Part shown: positions 44,323 to 53,302 of the stretch, in pieces
Layout: each line of letters opens with the position of its first letter
How positions within the stretch are numbered: position 1 is the stretch's first letter
Source of the DNA: Lutibacter sp. B1
GTDB taxonomy: Bacteria; Bacteroidota; Bacteroidia; Flavobacteriales; Flavobacteriaceae
Direction of reading: 5' to 3'
Length of the DNA: 64,000 nt
NCBI RefSeq assembly: GCF_012524075.1
Contig: NZ_JAAZUI010000010.1
Location: 1-64,000, forward strand
Position numbers and translations under genes: made by a program
Notes under the pieces: model-generated
The model's database searches: none
Told to the model about the DNA's origin: nothing
The model's input: the letters and a program-made list of their open reading frames with translations, nothing else

Positions 44323-45576
44323 ATGAAAAAGATTTTAATTGTAAGTATTGTTTTGTTTACAGTCCTAAAAACCGAAGCTCAAACTTCGGTTTTTAGCGTT
44401 GTAGATAGTTTATTGCTTAAAGGAAATTATCAAAAAGCCTTGGGTTTATTAGAAAATGAACCCAAAAACACTCAGGTATTTGATAAAATGGCTGATATTT
44501 TCCAAGATATAGGTAATTATACAAAAGCTAATGAATTTTATACGAAAGCTCTTGAAGATGAGGATAATAACATTATAAAAATAAAATTAGCAAAGGTATT
44601 AAAGGCTCAGGGCTTAACTGATAAAGCTATTACACTGTATGAGACTATTTTACAGAAAGATTCAACAAATTTGTTAGTAGCCAACAACTTAGGGAAATTG
44701 TATTTGGGTGTTAACCAACCTAAAAAAGCTCAGAAAATCTATAAGTTTTTAAAAGAAAAAGACCCAACCAATCCAAATTATTCGTATCAAATAGGAGAGT
44801 CTTTAGGGCTTCAAAATAAATTTTTAAAACAAGGGCAAAGTTACTTAGATGCTTATAATTTGGATACGCTTCATTTTAAAAGTATTTATGAACTGGCAAA
44901 GTTTTTTAAAAAATTGAAATATAAGGATTCTACCATGCTTTTTATTGATAAAGGTTTACAAATTGATAAAAACAGCCTTAATTTCAATCAGTTAAAAGCA
45001 AATGAATTGTATTATTTAAAAGATTTTAATGGAGCTTTAAAGTATTTATCTAGGCTTGATAGTTTAAACTTTATATCCTTAAATACTTATGAAATGTTCG
45101 GAATGTGTTACTATAATTTAAAAGAATTAGACTCGGCTGAAACGTACTTTAAAAAAGCAATACGATTAGACAGAAATAACCCTAAAATACTTTATAGAAT
45201 GGCAAATTTGTATTATGAAAAAGAAGATATGAAACTGGCGAAACTCTATTTAACAATGTCGATTATGTATGCAAAGCCCGATTTAGATAAACAGTATTTT
45301 TTATTGGGTACTATTTTTAAAGAAGAAAATGATTTTAAACAGGCTCTCACAAATTTTGAAAAAGCTTTTCAAAATAATTCTAAAAACTTTAAAGCTTTAT
45401 TTGAGATAGCAACTACTTCTGATGTTTACTATAAAGACTCCAAAATAGCATTATTACATTACAAAAAATACATAGAAAGATTTGAAAATAAAGATTTACA
45501 AATGACTCTTTATGCAAATAAACGTATTGATAAACTTAAAAAAGAGCTTTTTATAAAAGGAGAAATTGTTGACTAA
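44323..45576 (+). CDS. Exported TPR-repeat protein of the BlaI operon
   Basis: A 417-residue protein with a cleavable signal (MKKILIVSIVLFTVLKTEAQ) and eight to ten tetratricopeptide repeats filling the rest, for example YTKANEFYTKALEDEDNN, DSAETYFKKAIRLDRNNPKI and KQALTNFEKAFQNNSKNFKA. It presents a periplasmic protein-binding superhelix. It is 12 bases after the M56 gene and so belongs to the BlaI-controlled operon. It may hand envelope-status information to the receptor or be one of its outputs; neither is shown. Confidence 0.82.
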   Translation: MKKILIVSIVLFTVLKTEAQTSVFSVVDSLLLKGNYQKALGLLENEPKNTQVFDKMADIFQDIGNYTKANEFYTKALEDEDNNIIKIKLAKVLKAQGLTDKAITLYETILQKDSTNLLVANNLGKLYLGVNQPKKAQKIYKFLKEKDPTNPNYSYQIGESLGLQNKFLKQGQSYLDAYNLDTLHFKSIYELAKFFKKLKYKDSTMLFIDKGLQIDKNSLNFNQLKANELYYLKDFNGALKYLSRLDSLNFISLNTYEMFGMCYYNLKELDSAETYFKKAIRLDRNNPKILYRMANLYYEKEDMKLAKLYLTMSIMYAKPDLDKQYFLLGTIFKEENDFKQALTNFEKAFQNNSKNFKALFEIATTSDVYYKDSKIALLHYKKYIERFENKDLQMTLYANKRIDKLKKELFIKGEIVD

Positions 45577-45614
45577 CAAAAATATTGTATTTTCACATTG
45601 CAAAACAATTGTAA

Positions 45615-46085
45615 ATGTTTAAGAAGCTATTTGTACTTCTATTTTTGTCTTCAATCTTATCTTGTTCTTTTTTTGAAAACAAGGTAAAAAATGCTTCTAT
45701 TCAAGAGATAGACACTATTGTTGATTTTAACAGCGTAGATGCTTTTCCTTTATTTCCTAATTGTAAAGAAATACCATCACGAGATAAACAGCAAATTTGT
45801 TTTCAATTAGAAATGTCGCAACATATTTATGCTTCACTTAAAGAATATTCATTTAACTCAAAAGAAGTTGTAAATGATACTGTTTTGGTACAATTAAAAG
45901 TTGATTCAAAAGGAAAAACAAGTTTATCAAGTATACAAATAGCACCAAAAACAAAAGAACTTTTACCTGAATTTGACAGTATTGTTATGGTAAGTATTCA
46001 AAATTTACCACTTTTAGAACCTGCAATAAAAAGAGATATGCCTGTAACTACTGAATTTGTTTTACCAATAGTTTTGAAAAATTAA
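45615..46085 (+). CDS. Small lipoprotein with a TonB-C-like domain
   Basis: A 156-residue lipoprotein (signal MFKKLFVLLFLSSILSC, lipid Cys17). Its body repeats the pattern of the C-terminal domain of the M56 protein two genes upstream: AFPLFPNCKEIPSRDKQQIC corresponds to VPVFPGCEGTQEELRKCLQE, and DTVLVQLKVDSKGKTSLSSI to the KRIFVLFKIDKDGTITDV stretch. It thus looks like a detached, membrane-anchored version of the receptor's outer domain. It ends two bases before the convergent obgE stop codon with no terminator between. Confidence 0.7.
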   Translation: MFKKLFVLLFLSSILSCSFFENKVKNASIQEIDTIVDFNSVDAFPLFPNCKEIPSRDKQQICFQLEMSQHIYASLKEYSFNSKEVVNDTVLVQLKVDSKGKTSLSSIQIAPKTKELLPEFDSIVMVSIQNLPLLEPAIKRDMPVTTEFVLPIVLKN

Positions 46086-46087
46086 AA

Positions 46088-47080
46088 TTAGTCATTTAAC
46101 ATTTTCCACAACGTATCTTTCAATTCCGTTAAGCCTTGTTGCGCTACTGATGAAATAAATAAGGTTTGAATATCTTTAGGAAGATCTTTTTTTATTTCTT
46201 CAATCAGTTCATTATCTAGCATATCTGATTTTGAGATAGCTAATAATCTGGCTTTATCTAATAATTCAGGATTGTGTTTTTTTAATTCATTCAACAGAAT
46301 TTTATATTCTTTTTGAATGTCCTCTGAATCTGCCGGAATTAAAAACAGTAATAATGAATTTCGTTCAATATGACGTAAAAATCTATGACCTAACCCTTTT
46401 CCTTCAGCAGCTCCTTCTATAATTCCGGGAATATCAGCCATTACAAAAGTTTGAAAATCACGATGGGTTACAATCCCTAAGTTTGGTTTTAAAGTTGTAA
46501 AAGCATAATCGGCAATTTTAGGTTTTGCCGCTGTTATTACAGATAGTAAGGTAGATTTACCTGCATTAGGAAATCCAACCAAACCAACATCAGCCAATAC
46601 TTTTAGTTCAAGTTGAAACCATCCTTCTTTGCCTTCAATACCGGGTTGTGCATAACGAGGTGTTTGGTTTGTTGATGATTTAAAGTGCCAGTTTCCAAGG
46701 CCACCCATTCCTCCTTCCAATAAAATTTGTTCAGGGTTATCTGGTGTTATTTCAAATAGAATTTCTTGTGTTTCACCATCTCTAATAATGGTTCCTAAAG
46801 GTACTTCAACATAAATATCTTCACCATCTTTACCTGTACTCCGTTGTTTACTACCGTCACCACCATGCTCTGCTTTAAAGTGCTTTTTAAATTTTAACGG
46901 ATAAAGCGTCCACATATTTTTGTTCCCTCTTACAATAATATGACCACCTCTTCCTCCATCACCACCATCAGGACCACCTTTTGCAATGTATTTTTCTCTA
47001 TGCAAATGAGCAGATCCGCGGCCTCCTTTTCCAGAAGAAGCGTAAATTTTTATATAGTCAACAAAATTCCCTTCAGTCAT
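46088..47080 (-). CDS. obgE: Obg family GTPase (ObgE/CgtA)
   Basis: Ribosome-associated GTPase needed for large-subunit maturation. The Obg fold occupies residues 1-158 (glycine-rich: [24 protein letters not shown]), and the G domain carries [12 protein letters not shown] (P loop), [19 protein letters not shown] (G3/switch II) and SKSD (G4). The frame is open to 47131, but the ATG at 47080 ([13 protein letters not shown]) matches the family N-terminus, giving 330 residues without a C-terminal extension. It lies 69 bases after the hpt-adk gene and probably shares its transcript. Confidence 0.95.
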   Translation of the reverse strand: MTEGNFVDYIKIYASSGKGGRGSAHLHREKYIAKGGPDGGDGGRGGHIIVRGNKNMWTLYPLKFKKHFKAEHGGDGSKQRSTGKDGEDIYVEVPLGTIIRDGETQEILFEITPDNPEQILLEGGMGGLGNWHFKSSTNQTPRYAQPGIEGKEGWFQLELKVLADVGLVGFPNAGKSTLLSVITAAKPKIADYAFTTLKPNLGIVTHRDFQTFVMADIPGIIEGAAEGKGLGHRFLRHIERNSLLLFLIPADSEDIQKEYKILLNELKKHNPELLDKARLLAISKSDMLDNELIEEIKKDLPKDIQTLFISSVAQQGLTELKDTLWKMLND

Positions 47081-47149
47081 TAATATATATTTAATTGCAG
47101 AGTTGTTTAGTAGTGTATTAGTATTATACACTAAATTAGAAACTCTTAT

Positions 47150-48265
47150 TTATAGTTTATCAAAAACTTCGCTTAAACGCTCAGTTATTTCGCTTATTGC
47201 ACCTACGCCATTAACTCCAAAATATTTATTTTGAGTTTGATAATAATCTTTTAAGATTGCAGTTTTTGTGTTGTATTCATTAAAACGATTACGAATTTTA
47301 CTCTCATCTTGGTCATCAGCTCTTCCGCTTGTTTTACCACGTTCTAACAAACGTTCAACCAATAAGTCTTCAGGTACTTCTAAAGCAACCATACCACTTA
47401 TGGTTTCACCTTTTTCTTCTAAAAATTCATCAAGTGCACTGGCTTGAGATTCTGTTCTAGGGAAACCGTCAAAAATAAATCCATTCGCATCAGGAGTTTT
47501 ATCTACCTCTGCTTTTAACATATCTATGGTAACATTATCAGGAACTAAATCTCCTTTATCCATAAATGATTTAGCTAACTTACCTAGTTCAGTTTCATTT
47601 TTAATATTATATCTAAAAACTTCACCAGTTGAAATATGTTCTAAGTTATATTTTACTTTTAGCAAGTCTGCCTGAGTTCCTTTTCCTGCTCCGGGAGGTC
47701 CAAATAAAACTATGTTTTTCATTTTTGGTTCTGTTGTAAGTTGATAAATATCTGCCAAGTTTCTTCCCAAATTATCATAGTCTAAACCATATCCTACAAT
47801 AAATTTATCGGGTATAGATATTCCAATATAGTCAATAGGTAATTCTTTTTTAAATACATCAGGTTTAAAAAAAAGTGTAGCTATTTTAAGTTGTTTTAAT
47901 TTTTTATCCTTAAAAATTTCATAGATTTCTTGAAGCGTATTACCTGTATCAATAATATCTTCTAAAATAACTACGGTTCTACCTTCTAAATCTTCGTTAA
48001 CACCAACAAGTTGTTTTATTTTTCCTGTGGAATTAGTTCCGTTATAAGATGATAATTTTACAAAAGAAACCTCACAATTATAATTGTATTTACGCACAAA
48101 ATCGGCCACAAACATAAACGAACCATTAAGAATACCAATAAATATAGGAGTTTCATCTTTTAGGTCTTCAGAAACTTGTTTTACCAATAAGCTTATTGCG
48201 TTTTCAATTTGATTCTCTGTTATAAATTTTTTAAAGTATTTGTCGTGTAGTTTAATGATGCTCAT
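47150..48265 (-). CDS. hpt-adk: Hypoxanthine phosphoribosyltransferase-adenylate kinase fusion
   Basis: One 371-residue frame holds two purine enzymes. Residues 1-181 are a HPRT-type phosphoribosyltransferase with the PRPP loop VVILEDIIDTGNT and the purine-side FIVGYGLDYDNLGRNL. Residues 182-371 are a full adenylate kinase: MKNIVLFGPPGAGKGTQ (P loop), FDGFPRTESQA and ERLLERGKTSGRADD, with the short LID lacking zinc cysteines. Met182 is exactly where a separate Adk would start, so the fusion looks like a lost stop codon between operon neighbours, and internal initiation may still give free Adk. Both active sites are intact. Salvage of hypoxanthine/guanine to nucleotides and AMP/ADP balance would be coupled. 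A minus-strand TAAATTTG box is at 48288-48281. Confidence 0.93.
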   Translation of the reverse strand: MSIIKLHDKYFKKFITENQIENAISLLVKQVSEDLKDETPIFIGILNGSFMFVADFVRKYNYNCEVSFVKLSSYNGTNSTGKIKQLVGVNEDLEGRTVVILEDIIDTGNTLQEIYEIFKDKKLKQLKIATLFFKPDVFKKELPIDYIGISIPDKFIVGYGLDYDNLGRNLADIYQLTTEPKMKNIVLFGPPGAGKGTQADLLKVKYNLEHISTGEVFRYNIKNETELGKLAKSFMDKGDLVPDNVTIDMLKAEVDKTPDANGFIFDGFPRTESQASALDEFLEEKGETISGMVALEVPEDLLVERLLERGKTSGRADDQDESKIRNRFNEYNTKTAILKDYYQTQNKYFGVNGVGAISEITERLSEVFDKL

Positions 48266-48280
48266 TTTTGTGCTTTGTTA

Positions 48281-48288
48281 CAAATTTA
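48281..48288 (-). promoter_or_regulatory. -7 promoter box of hpt-adk-obgE
   Basis: CAAATTTA on the plus strand reads TAAATTTG on the minus strand, 15 bases before the hpt-adk ATG. No TTG at the usual -33 spacing. Confidence 0.45.
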
Positions 48289-48341
48289 ATAATCAATAAA
48301 TAATATAGCTTCTTTAATTCAATTAATTTGCTAATTTGAAA

Positions 48342-48379
48342 TACAAAAACCGTTTTGACCAATCAAAACGGTTTTTGTA
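48342..48379 (-). terminator. Terminator of secDF
   Basis: TACAAAAACCGTTTTG pairs perfectly with CAAAACGGTTTTTGTA (16 base pairs, six-base loop), 22 bases past the secDF stop. It separates secDF from the hpt-adk operon. Confidence 0.92.
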
Positions 48380-48400
48380 CTGTTTTAGTTACAAATAAAA

Positions 48401-51394
48401 TTATTTTTTCTTTTTATCAAGTTGCTTAATAGTGTCATAAGTAATAGGTGCAGCAATAAACAATGATGAGTATGTTCCAACTATTATTCCAACTATTAAA
48501 GCAAACATAAATCCTTTTATAGAGTCGCCTCCAAATAAGAAAATTGCTATCAATACAACTAAAGTAGTTGAAGAGGTGTTTAATGTTCTTCCAAGTGTAC
48601 TACTAAGTGCAGTATCAACAGTTTTATTAAATTTCCATGATGTATGTATACCTGTAAACTCACGAATTCTATCAAAAATGATAACCGTATCATTAAGTGA
48701 GTATCCAACAACAGTAAGTATAGCGGCTATAAATGATTGACCAATTTCCATATCAAACGGTAAAACTTTATAAAATAATGAGAATATTGCCATTACAATT
48801 AACACATCGTGGAAAACAGCTACAACTGCTCCTAAACTGAACTGCCATTTTTTAAATCGTAATAAAATATATAGAAATACTACTAATAAAGAACCCAATA
48901 TAGCCCATCCTGCAGCTTTCTTAATATCATCGGCAATAGTTGGTTCTACTTTTATAGAACTCATTATACCAACTTTTTTATCACCCTCAAAACCAGGCTT
49001 AAATTCGTCTAATGTTAAATTTTCAGGTAAATATTTATTTAAACCTTTATAAAGTAATTCTTGTACTTCATCATCAATATGATTTCCTTCTTCATCAATT
49101 TTATATTTAGTAGTTATTTTTAATTGACTTTCTTCACCATACGTTTTTACTTCAGGCGCACTACCAAAAACATCTTTTAAAGTGTTTGCAACATCTGTAG
49201 CACTATTAGTTTTGTCAAATTTAACAACATAACTTCTTCCTCCAATAAAATCTACACCATAATTTAATCCATTAGTTACTAATGATCCTAAACCAATAAC
49301 AATAATAAGCCCAGAAATAATATAAGCTATTTTACGTCTTTTTAAGAACTCAATATCAATACGTTTGAACCAATTTTTTGTTATACCTGTATTGAACGTA
49401 AATGTTTTACCTTTTGCAGCGTACCAATCAATTAATAAACGTGTAATAAAAATTGCTGTAAATAATGATGTTACAATACCTACCATTAACGTATAAGCAA
49501 AACCTTTAACCGGACCTGTACCAAATACATAAAGAATTACACCTGTTAGCATAGTTGTAATATTGGCATCAATAATTGCAGATAATGCTCCGGCATAACT
49601 AAATCCGTGACTGATTGCAGCTTTTAAACCTTTACCTTTGTTTAACTCTTCTTTAATTCTTTCAAAAATAATTACGTTGGCATCAACCGACATACCTATT
49701 GTTAAAATAATACCGGCAATACCAGGTAATGTTAATACGGCACCAAATGCAGTTAAAATTCCAAATATGAATAGTAGGTTAACTAATAAAGCCACATCAG
49801 CAAATGCTCCTGCTTTACCATAATAGAAAATCATCCATAGTAAAACTAAAACTAAAGCCAATGCAAATGAACTCATACTGCTATTGATAGCTTTTTGGCC
49901 TAATGATGGCCCAACAACTTCAGATTGAATTATGTGTGCAGCAGCAGGTAATTTACCGGCTTTTAATACGTTTGCAATATCTTGCGCTTCACTCACAGTC
50001 ATACTTCCTCCGGAAATAGAAGTTCTACCATCTGTAATTGGAGTATTAACAATAGGAGCTGAATGTACATTATCATCTAACACTACTGCAACAAATTTAC
50101 CAACATTTTCAGTAGTCATTTTACCCCATTGTCTTGTACCTGTAGCATTCATGGTCATACTAACCTCTGGTTTTCCGGTTTGTCCGTATTCCTGACTTGC
50201 ATCATCTATTACATCACCTTCAATTGGTGGTACATCTTCACGGTTAGATTTTATGGCGTATAAGTTGATTAATTCAACTTCTTCATTTGTTGTTGTTAAT
50301 GTAGCTATATATGAATTAGAATCCCAAAGAAACTTAGTATATTTCATATCATTAGGAAGTAATAATCTTACTTCTTTCATTGCTAAATATGAATTTACTT
50401 TTGCAGTATCAGCTATTTTAGCAGTTCCAATAACAGAAGATATTTGATTTTGCGATTGTGGAATGCTAGGTGTTAAAACAGAAAATAAATTTTTAACTTC
50501 TTTAGTTGCTAAAGAATCGGAAACTTCACCTAATAAATCATCTAAATTATCTTTAGTAGAAATAGTGTCAGTTTCTTCAGTTTCATCTTTTAATAAATTC
50601 TCAACTACAGAATTTGCCTGAAAAAAGAAATTTGCTGTTTCTTGGTTTGAATAAACTTCCCAAAATTGTAATTCAGCAGTACTTTGAAGTAATTTTCTAA
50701 CACGATCAATATCTTTTGCGCCAGGTAATTCAATTAAAATACGACCAGATTTTCCAATACGTTGAATATTAGGTTGTGTAACACCAAATTTATCTATACG
50801 ACTACGTAGTACTTCGAATGCTGTATTTACTGAACCGGTAACTTCTGCTTCAATAATTGGTTTTACTTCTGCGTCAGTTAATTTAAAATTAATTTTATCA
50901 CGAAGCGATTTGTTACCAAAAATGCTGGGATCACTTAATTTAACGGTACCATTACTTAGTTTTTCAAATTCATTAAAAAATAAATTTAAGAAAGTATTAT
51001 CACTGTTTTTTTGAGCTTCAGTTGCTTTTGCCAGAGCTTCATTAAATACAGGATTTTTAGAATCATTAGATAAGCCTATCAAGATATCTTTAACAGATAC
51101 TTGTAAAATAGCGTTGATACCACCTTTAAGGTCTAATCCTAAGTTTAATTCTTTGTCTTTTATATCGTTATAACTGAATTTTGCAAAACCTAAATTAATT
51201 ACCGGTTTGTTTGCAACAGAGTCTAAATACACTCTTTCTAATCTTGCTATTTCCTTACCATCATCCGATCTAGATTCTGCGTAAACTTTTGCTTTCTTTT
51301 CAACTCCATTAGTAAACCAGGTAAATGATAGCTGATATAAACTTACTAATCCAAATAGAATAGCGAATAACTTTATAAGTCCTTTGTTTTGCAT
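48401..51394 (-). CDS. secDF: Fused protein translocase SecDF
   Basis: Proton-driven accessory of the Sec channel that pulls preproteins across the inner membrane. SecD occupies roughly residues 1-640, with a first helix near 8-25, the large periplasmic P1 region and the family block LNLGLDLKGGINAILQV near 82-98. SecF follows (about 690-997) with YGVDFIGGRSYVVKF and GYSLNDTVIIFDRIRE. About 12 membrane helices are expected. Fusion of SecD with SecF is usual in Bacteroidota; 997 residues is long because of a low-complexity insert (about 260-330) in P1. Promoter at 51434-51464. Confidence 0.96.
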   Translation of the reverse strand: MQNKGLIKLFAILFGLVSLYQLSFTWFTNGVEKKAKVYAESRSDDGKEIARLERVYLDSVANKPVINLGFAKFSYNDIKDKELNLGLDLKGGINAILQVSVKDILIGLSNDSKNPVFNEALAKATEAQKNSDNTFLNLFFNEFEKLSNGTVKLSDPSIFGNKSLRDKINFKLTDAEVKPIIEAEVTGSVNTAFEVLRSRIDKFGVTQPNIQRIGKSGRILIELPGAKDIDRVRKLLQSTAELQFWEVYSNQETANFFFQANSVVENLLKDETEETDTISTKDNLDDLLGEVSDSLATKEVKNLFSVLTPSIPQSQNQISSVIGTAKIADTAKVNSYLAMKEVRLLLPNDMKYTKFLWDSNSYIATLTTTNEEVELINLYAIKSNREDVPPIEGDVIDDASQEYGQTGKPEVSMTMNATGTRQWGKMTTENVGKFVAVVLDDNVHSAPIVNTPITDGRTSISGGSMTVSEAQDIANVLKAGKLPAAAHIIQSEVVGPSLGQKAINSSMSSFALALVLVLLWMIFYYGKAGAFADVALLVNLLFIFGILTAFGAVLTLPGIAGIILTIGMSVDANVIIFERIKEELNKGKGLKAAISHGFSYAGALSAIIDANITTMLTGVILYVFGTGPVKGFAYTLMVGIVTSLFTAIFITRLLIDWYAAKGKTFTFNTGITKNWFKRIDIEFLKRRKIAYIISGLIIVIGLGSLVTNGLNYGVDFIGGRSYVVKFDKTNSATDVANTLKDVFGSAPEVKTYGEESQLKITTKYKIDEEGNHIDDEVQELLYKGLNKYLPENLTLDEFKPGFEGDKKVGIMSSIKVEPTIADDIKKAAGWAILGSLLVVFLYILLRFKKWQFSLGAVVAVFHDVLIVMAIFSLFYKVLPFDMEIGQSFIAAILTVVGYSLNDTVIIFDRIREFTGIHTSWKFNKTVDTALSSTLGRTLNTSSTTLVVLIAIFLFGGDSIKGFMFALIVGIIVGTYSSLFIAAPITYDTIKQLDKKKK

Positions 51395-51433
51395 TTTAAA
51401 TTAATTTAATAAACTTCATTTGTAATAAACGTG

Positions 51434-51464
51434 CAAATATATAATTTCAAACAGGAACTAACAA
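51434..51464 (-). promoter_or_regulatory. Promoter of secDF
   Basis: On the minus strand TTG (51464-51462), a 20-base spacer and TATATTTG (51441-51434). The ATG at 51394 follows about 35 bases after the predicted start. Confidence 0.75.
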
Positions 51465-51509
51465 TTCTTTTTCGCTTTTTATGGCTTTAAATTATCACTT
51501 GTTTATTTA

Positions 51510-51542
51510 TTGTCAATCTAAAATATGAAATTTATATATTTG
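51510..51542 (+). promoter_or_regulatory. Promoter of fhs
   Basis: TTG at 51510-51512, a 22-base spacer and TATATTTG at 51535-51542, 19 bases before the ATG. Confidence 0.7.
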
Positions 51543-51561
51543 AGTCTTAAATTTTTAGAAA

Positions 51562-53238
51562 ATGAAACTTTTTTCAGATATAGAAATAGCACAAGGAAAA
51601 GAATTAAAACCTATAAAGAAAATTGCAAAAAAAATAGGAATAAAAGAAGACGATTTAGAGTTGTATGGAAAATACAAAGCTAAATTGCCATTATCGTTAA
51701 TTGATGAAGAAAAAATTAAGCATAATAACTTAGTTTTAGTAACAGCAATAACTCCAACACCGGCAGGAGAAGGTAAAACTACTGTTTCTATTGGTTTAAC
51801 AGAAGGGTTAAATAAAATAGGAAAACAAGCTACAGTTGTTTTACGAGAACCTTCGTTGGGACCGGTTTTTGGAATAAAAGGTGGTGCAGCAGGCGGAGGT
51901 TATTCTCAGGTTGTGCCTATGGAAGATATCAATCTTCATTTTACAGGAGATTTTAATGCTGTTGAAAAAGCAAATAATTTACTTTCGGCATTAATTGATA
52001 ATAATTTACAAAGTAAAGTAGGAAATTTAAATATAGATCCTCGTACAATTTTATGGAAAAGAGTTATTGATATGAATGATAGAGCTTTGAGGAATATTAT
52101 TGTTGGACTTGGAGGTACTGCCAATGGAATTCCGCGTGAAGATGGATTTAATATTACGCCGGCATCAGAAATTATGGCAATACTATGTATGGCTAATGAT
52201 TTTAACGATTTAAAAAAGCGTTTAGGTGATATTTTTGTTGGATTTACTTTTGATAAACAACCAATTTTTGCACGTGATTTAAGAGCTGAAAATGCTATGG
52301 CTATTTTACTCAAAGATGCTATTAAGCCAAATTTAGTACAAACTTTAGAAGAGAATCCTGCAATTATTCACGGTGGTCCTTTTGCTAATATTGCACAAGG
52401 AACAAACACTATTATTGCAACTAAAATGGGGTTGTCTCTTTCAAAATATGTAATAACAGAAGCCGGTTTTGGAGCCGATTTGGGTGCAGAGAAATTTTTG
52501 AATATAAAATGTGTAGCAGCCGGGCTTAAGCCAAAGGCCGTTGTTTTAGTTGCTACAATCAGAGCCTTACGCCATCATGGAGGTGCAAAAAAAGAAGAGC
52601 ATAGTAAGCCAAACTTAGATTATGTAAAAGCAGGTTTTTGCAATTTGGAGAAACATATTGAAAATATTAGAAAATTTAATATTGAACCTGTAGTTGCAAT
52701 AAATTCGTTTATAGATGACAGCGTTGAAGAAGTTGAATTTATAATTGAAAATTGCAAAAAATTAGGTGTTAAAGCTGTGGTTTCTGAAGGTTGGGAAAAA
52801 GGAGGAGAAGGAACAATAGAGTTGGCAGAAGCAGTTGTAGATATTGTTGAGTCGAATTCAAAAGAATTTAAACCTCTTTATGATTGGAAGTTACCGGTAA
52901 AAGAAAAAATTGAAATTATAGCAAAAGAAATTTATGGGGCCAAAAAAGTTGATTTTGATAAAAAAGCCCAACTAAATCTAAATAGAATTGAAGCACTTGG
53001 TTTTAATGATTTTGCAATTTGCATGGCAAAAACACAGAAATCGTTTTCAGATAATGAAGTGTTAAGAGGCCGGCCAAAAGATTTTACTGTTACTGTTCGT
53101 GAAATTGAAATAGCAGCAGGAGCCAGGTTTATTATTCCAATTTTAGGGCAAATGATGCGTATGCCGGGTTTACCTTCGCATCCTGCTTCAGAAAATATGT
53201 TTATTGATAGTGATGGAATAATATCAGGATTGTCATAA
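51562..53238 (+). CDS. fhs: Formate--tetrahydrofolate ligase
   Basis: Makes 10-formyl-tetrahydrofolate from formate, ATP and tetrahydrofolate, feeding purine and formyl-methionine synthesis. The P-loop-like motif TPTPAGEGKTT (about residues 65-75) and VVLREPSLGPVFGIKGGAAG (about 93-112) are diagnostic, with FTGDFNAVEKANNLLSALID in between domains. Length is 558 residues, normal for the monofunctional bacterial enzyme. It is transcribed alone between its promoter and the two-way terminator shared with mdh. Confidence 0.97.
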   Translation: MKLFSDIEIAQGKELKPIKKIAKKIGIKEDDLELYGKYKAKLPLSLIDEEKIKHNNLVLVTAITPTPAGEGKTTVSIGLTEGLNKIGKQATVVLREPSLGPVFGIKGGAAGGGYSQVVPMEDINLHFTGDFNAVEKANNLLSALIDNNLQSKVGNLNIDPRTILWKRVIDMNDRALRNIIVGLGGTANGIPREDGFNITPASEIMAILCMANDFNDLKKRLGDIFVGFTFDKQPIFARDLRAENAMAILLKDAIKPNLVQTLEENPAIIHGGPFANIAQGTNTIIATKMGLSLSKYVITEAGFGADLGAEKFLNIKCVAAGLKPKAVVLVATIRALRHHGGAKKEEHSKPNLDYVKAGFCNLEKHIENIRKFNIEPVVAINSFIDDSVEEVEFIIENCKKLGVKAVVSEGWEKGGEGTIELAEAVVDIVESNSKEFKPLYDWKLPVKEKIEIIAKEIYGAKKVDFDKKAQLNLNRIEALGFNDFAICMAKTQKSFSDNEVLRGRPKDFTVTVREIEIAAGARFIIPILGQMMRMPGLPSHPASENMFIDSDGIISGLS

Positions 53239-53245
53239 AAATAAT

Positions 53246-53278
53246 AAAACTCCTCAAACTTAAATTTTGAGGAGTTTT
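53246..53278. terminator. Bidirectional terminator between fhs and mdh
   Basis: AAAACTCCTCAAA pairs with TTTGAGGAGTTTT over 13 base pairs with a seven-base loop; it lies seven bases after the fhs stop and 25 before the mdh stop. Confidence 0.92.
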
Positions 53279-53302
53279 ATAAAAAATGTTTAATTGTATA
53301 AA

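Noticed and set aside
47081-47131. Longer obgE frame starting at 47131
   Set aside because: The 17 extra residues precede the conserved Obg N-terminus; ATG 47080 gives the family start.
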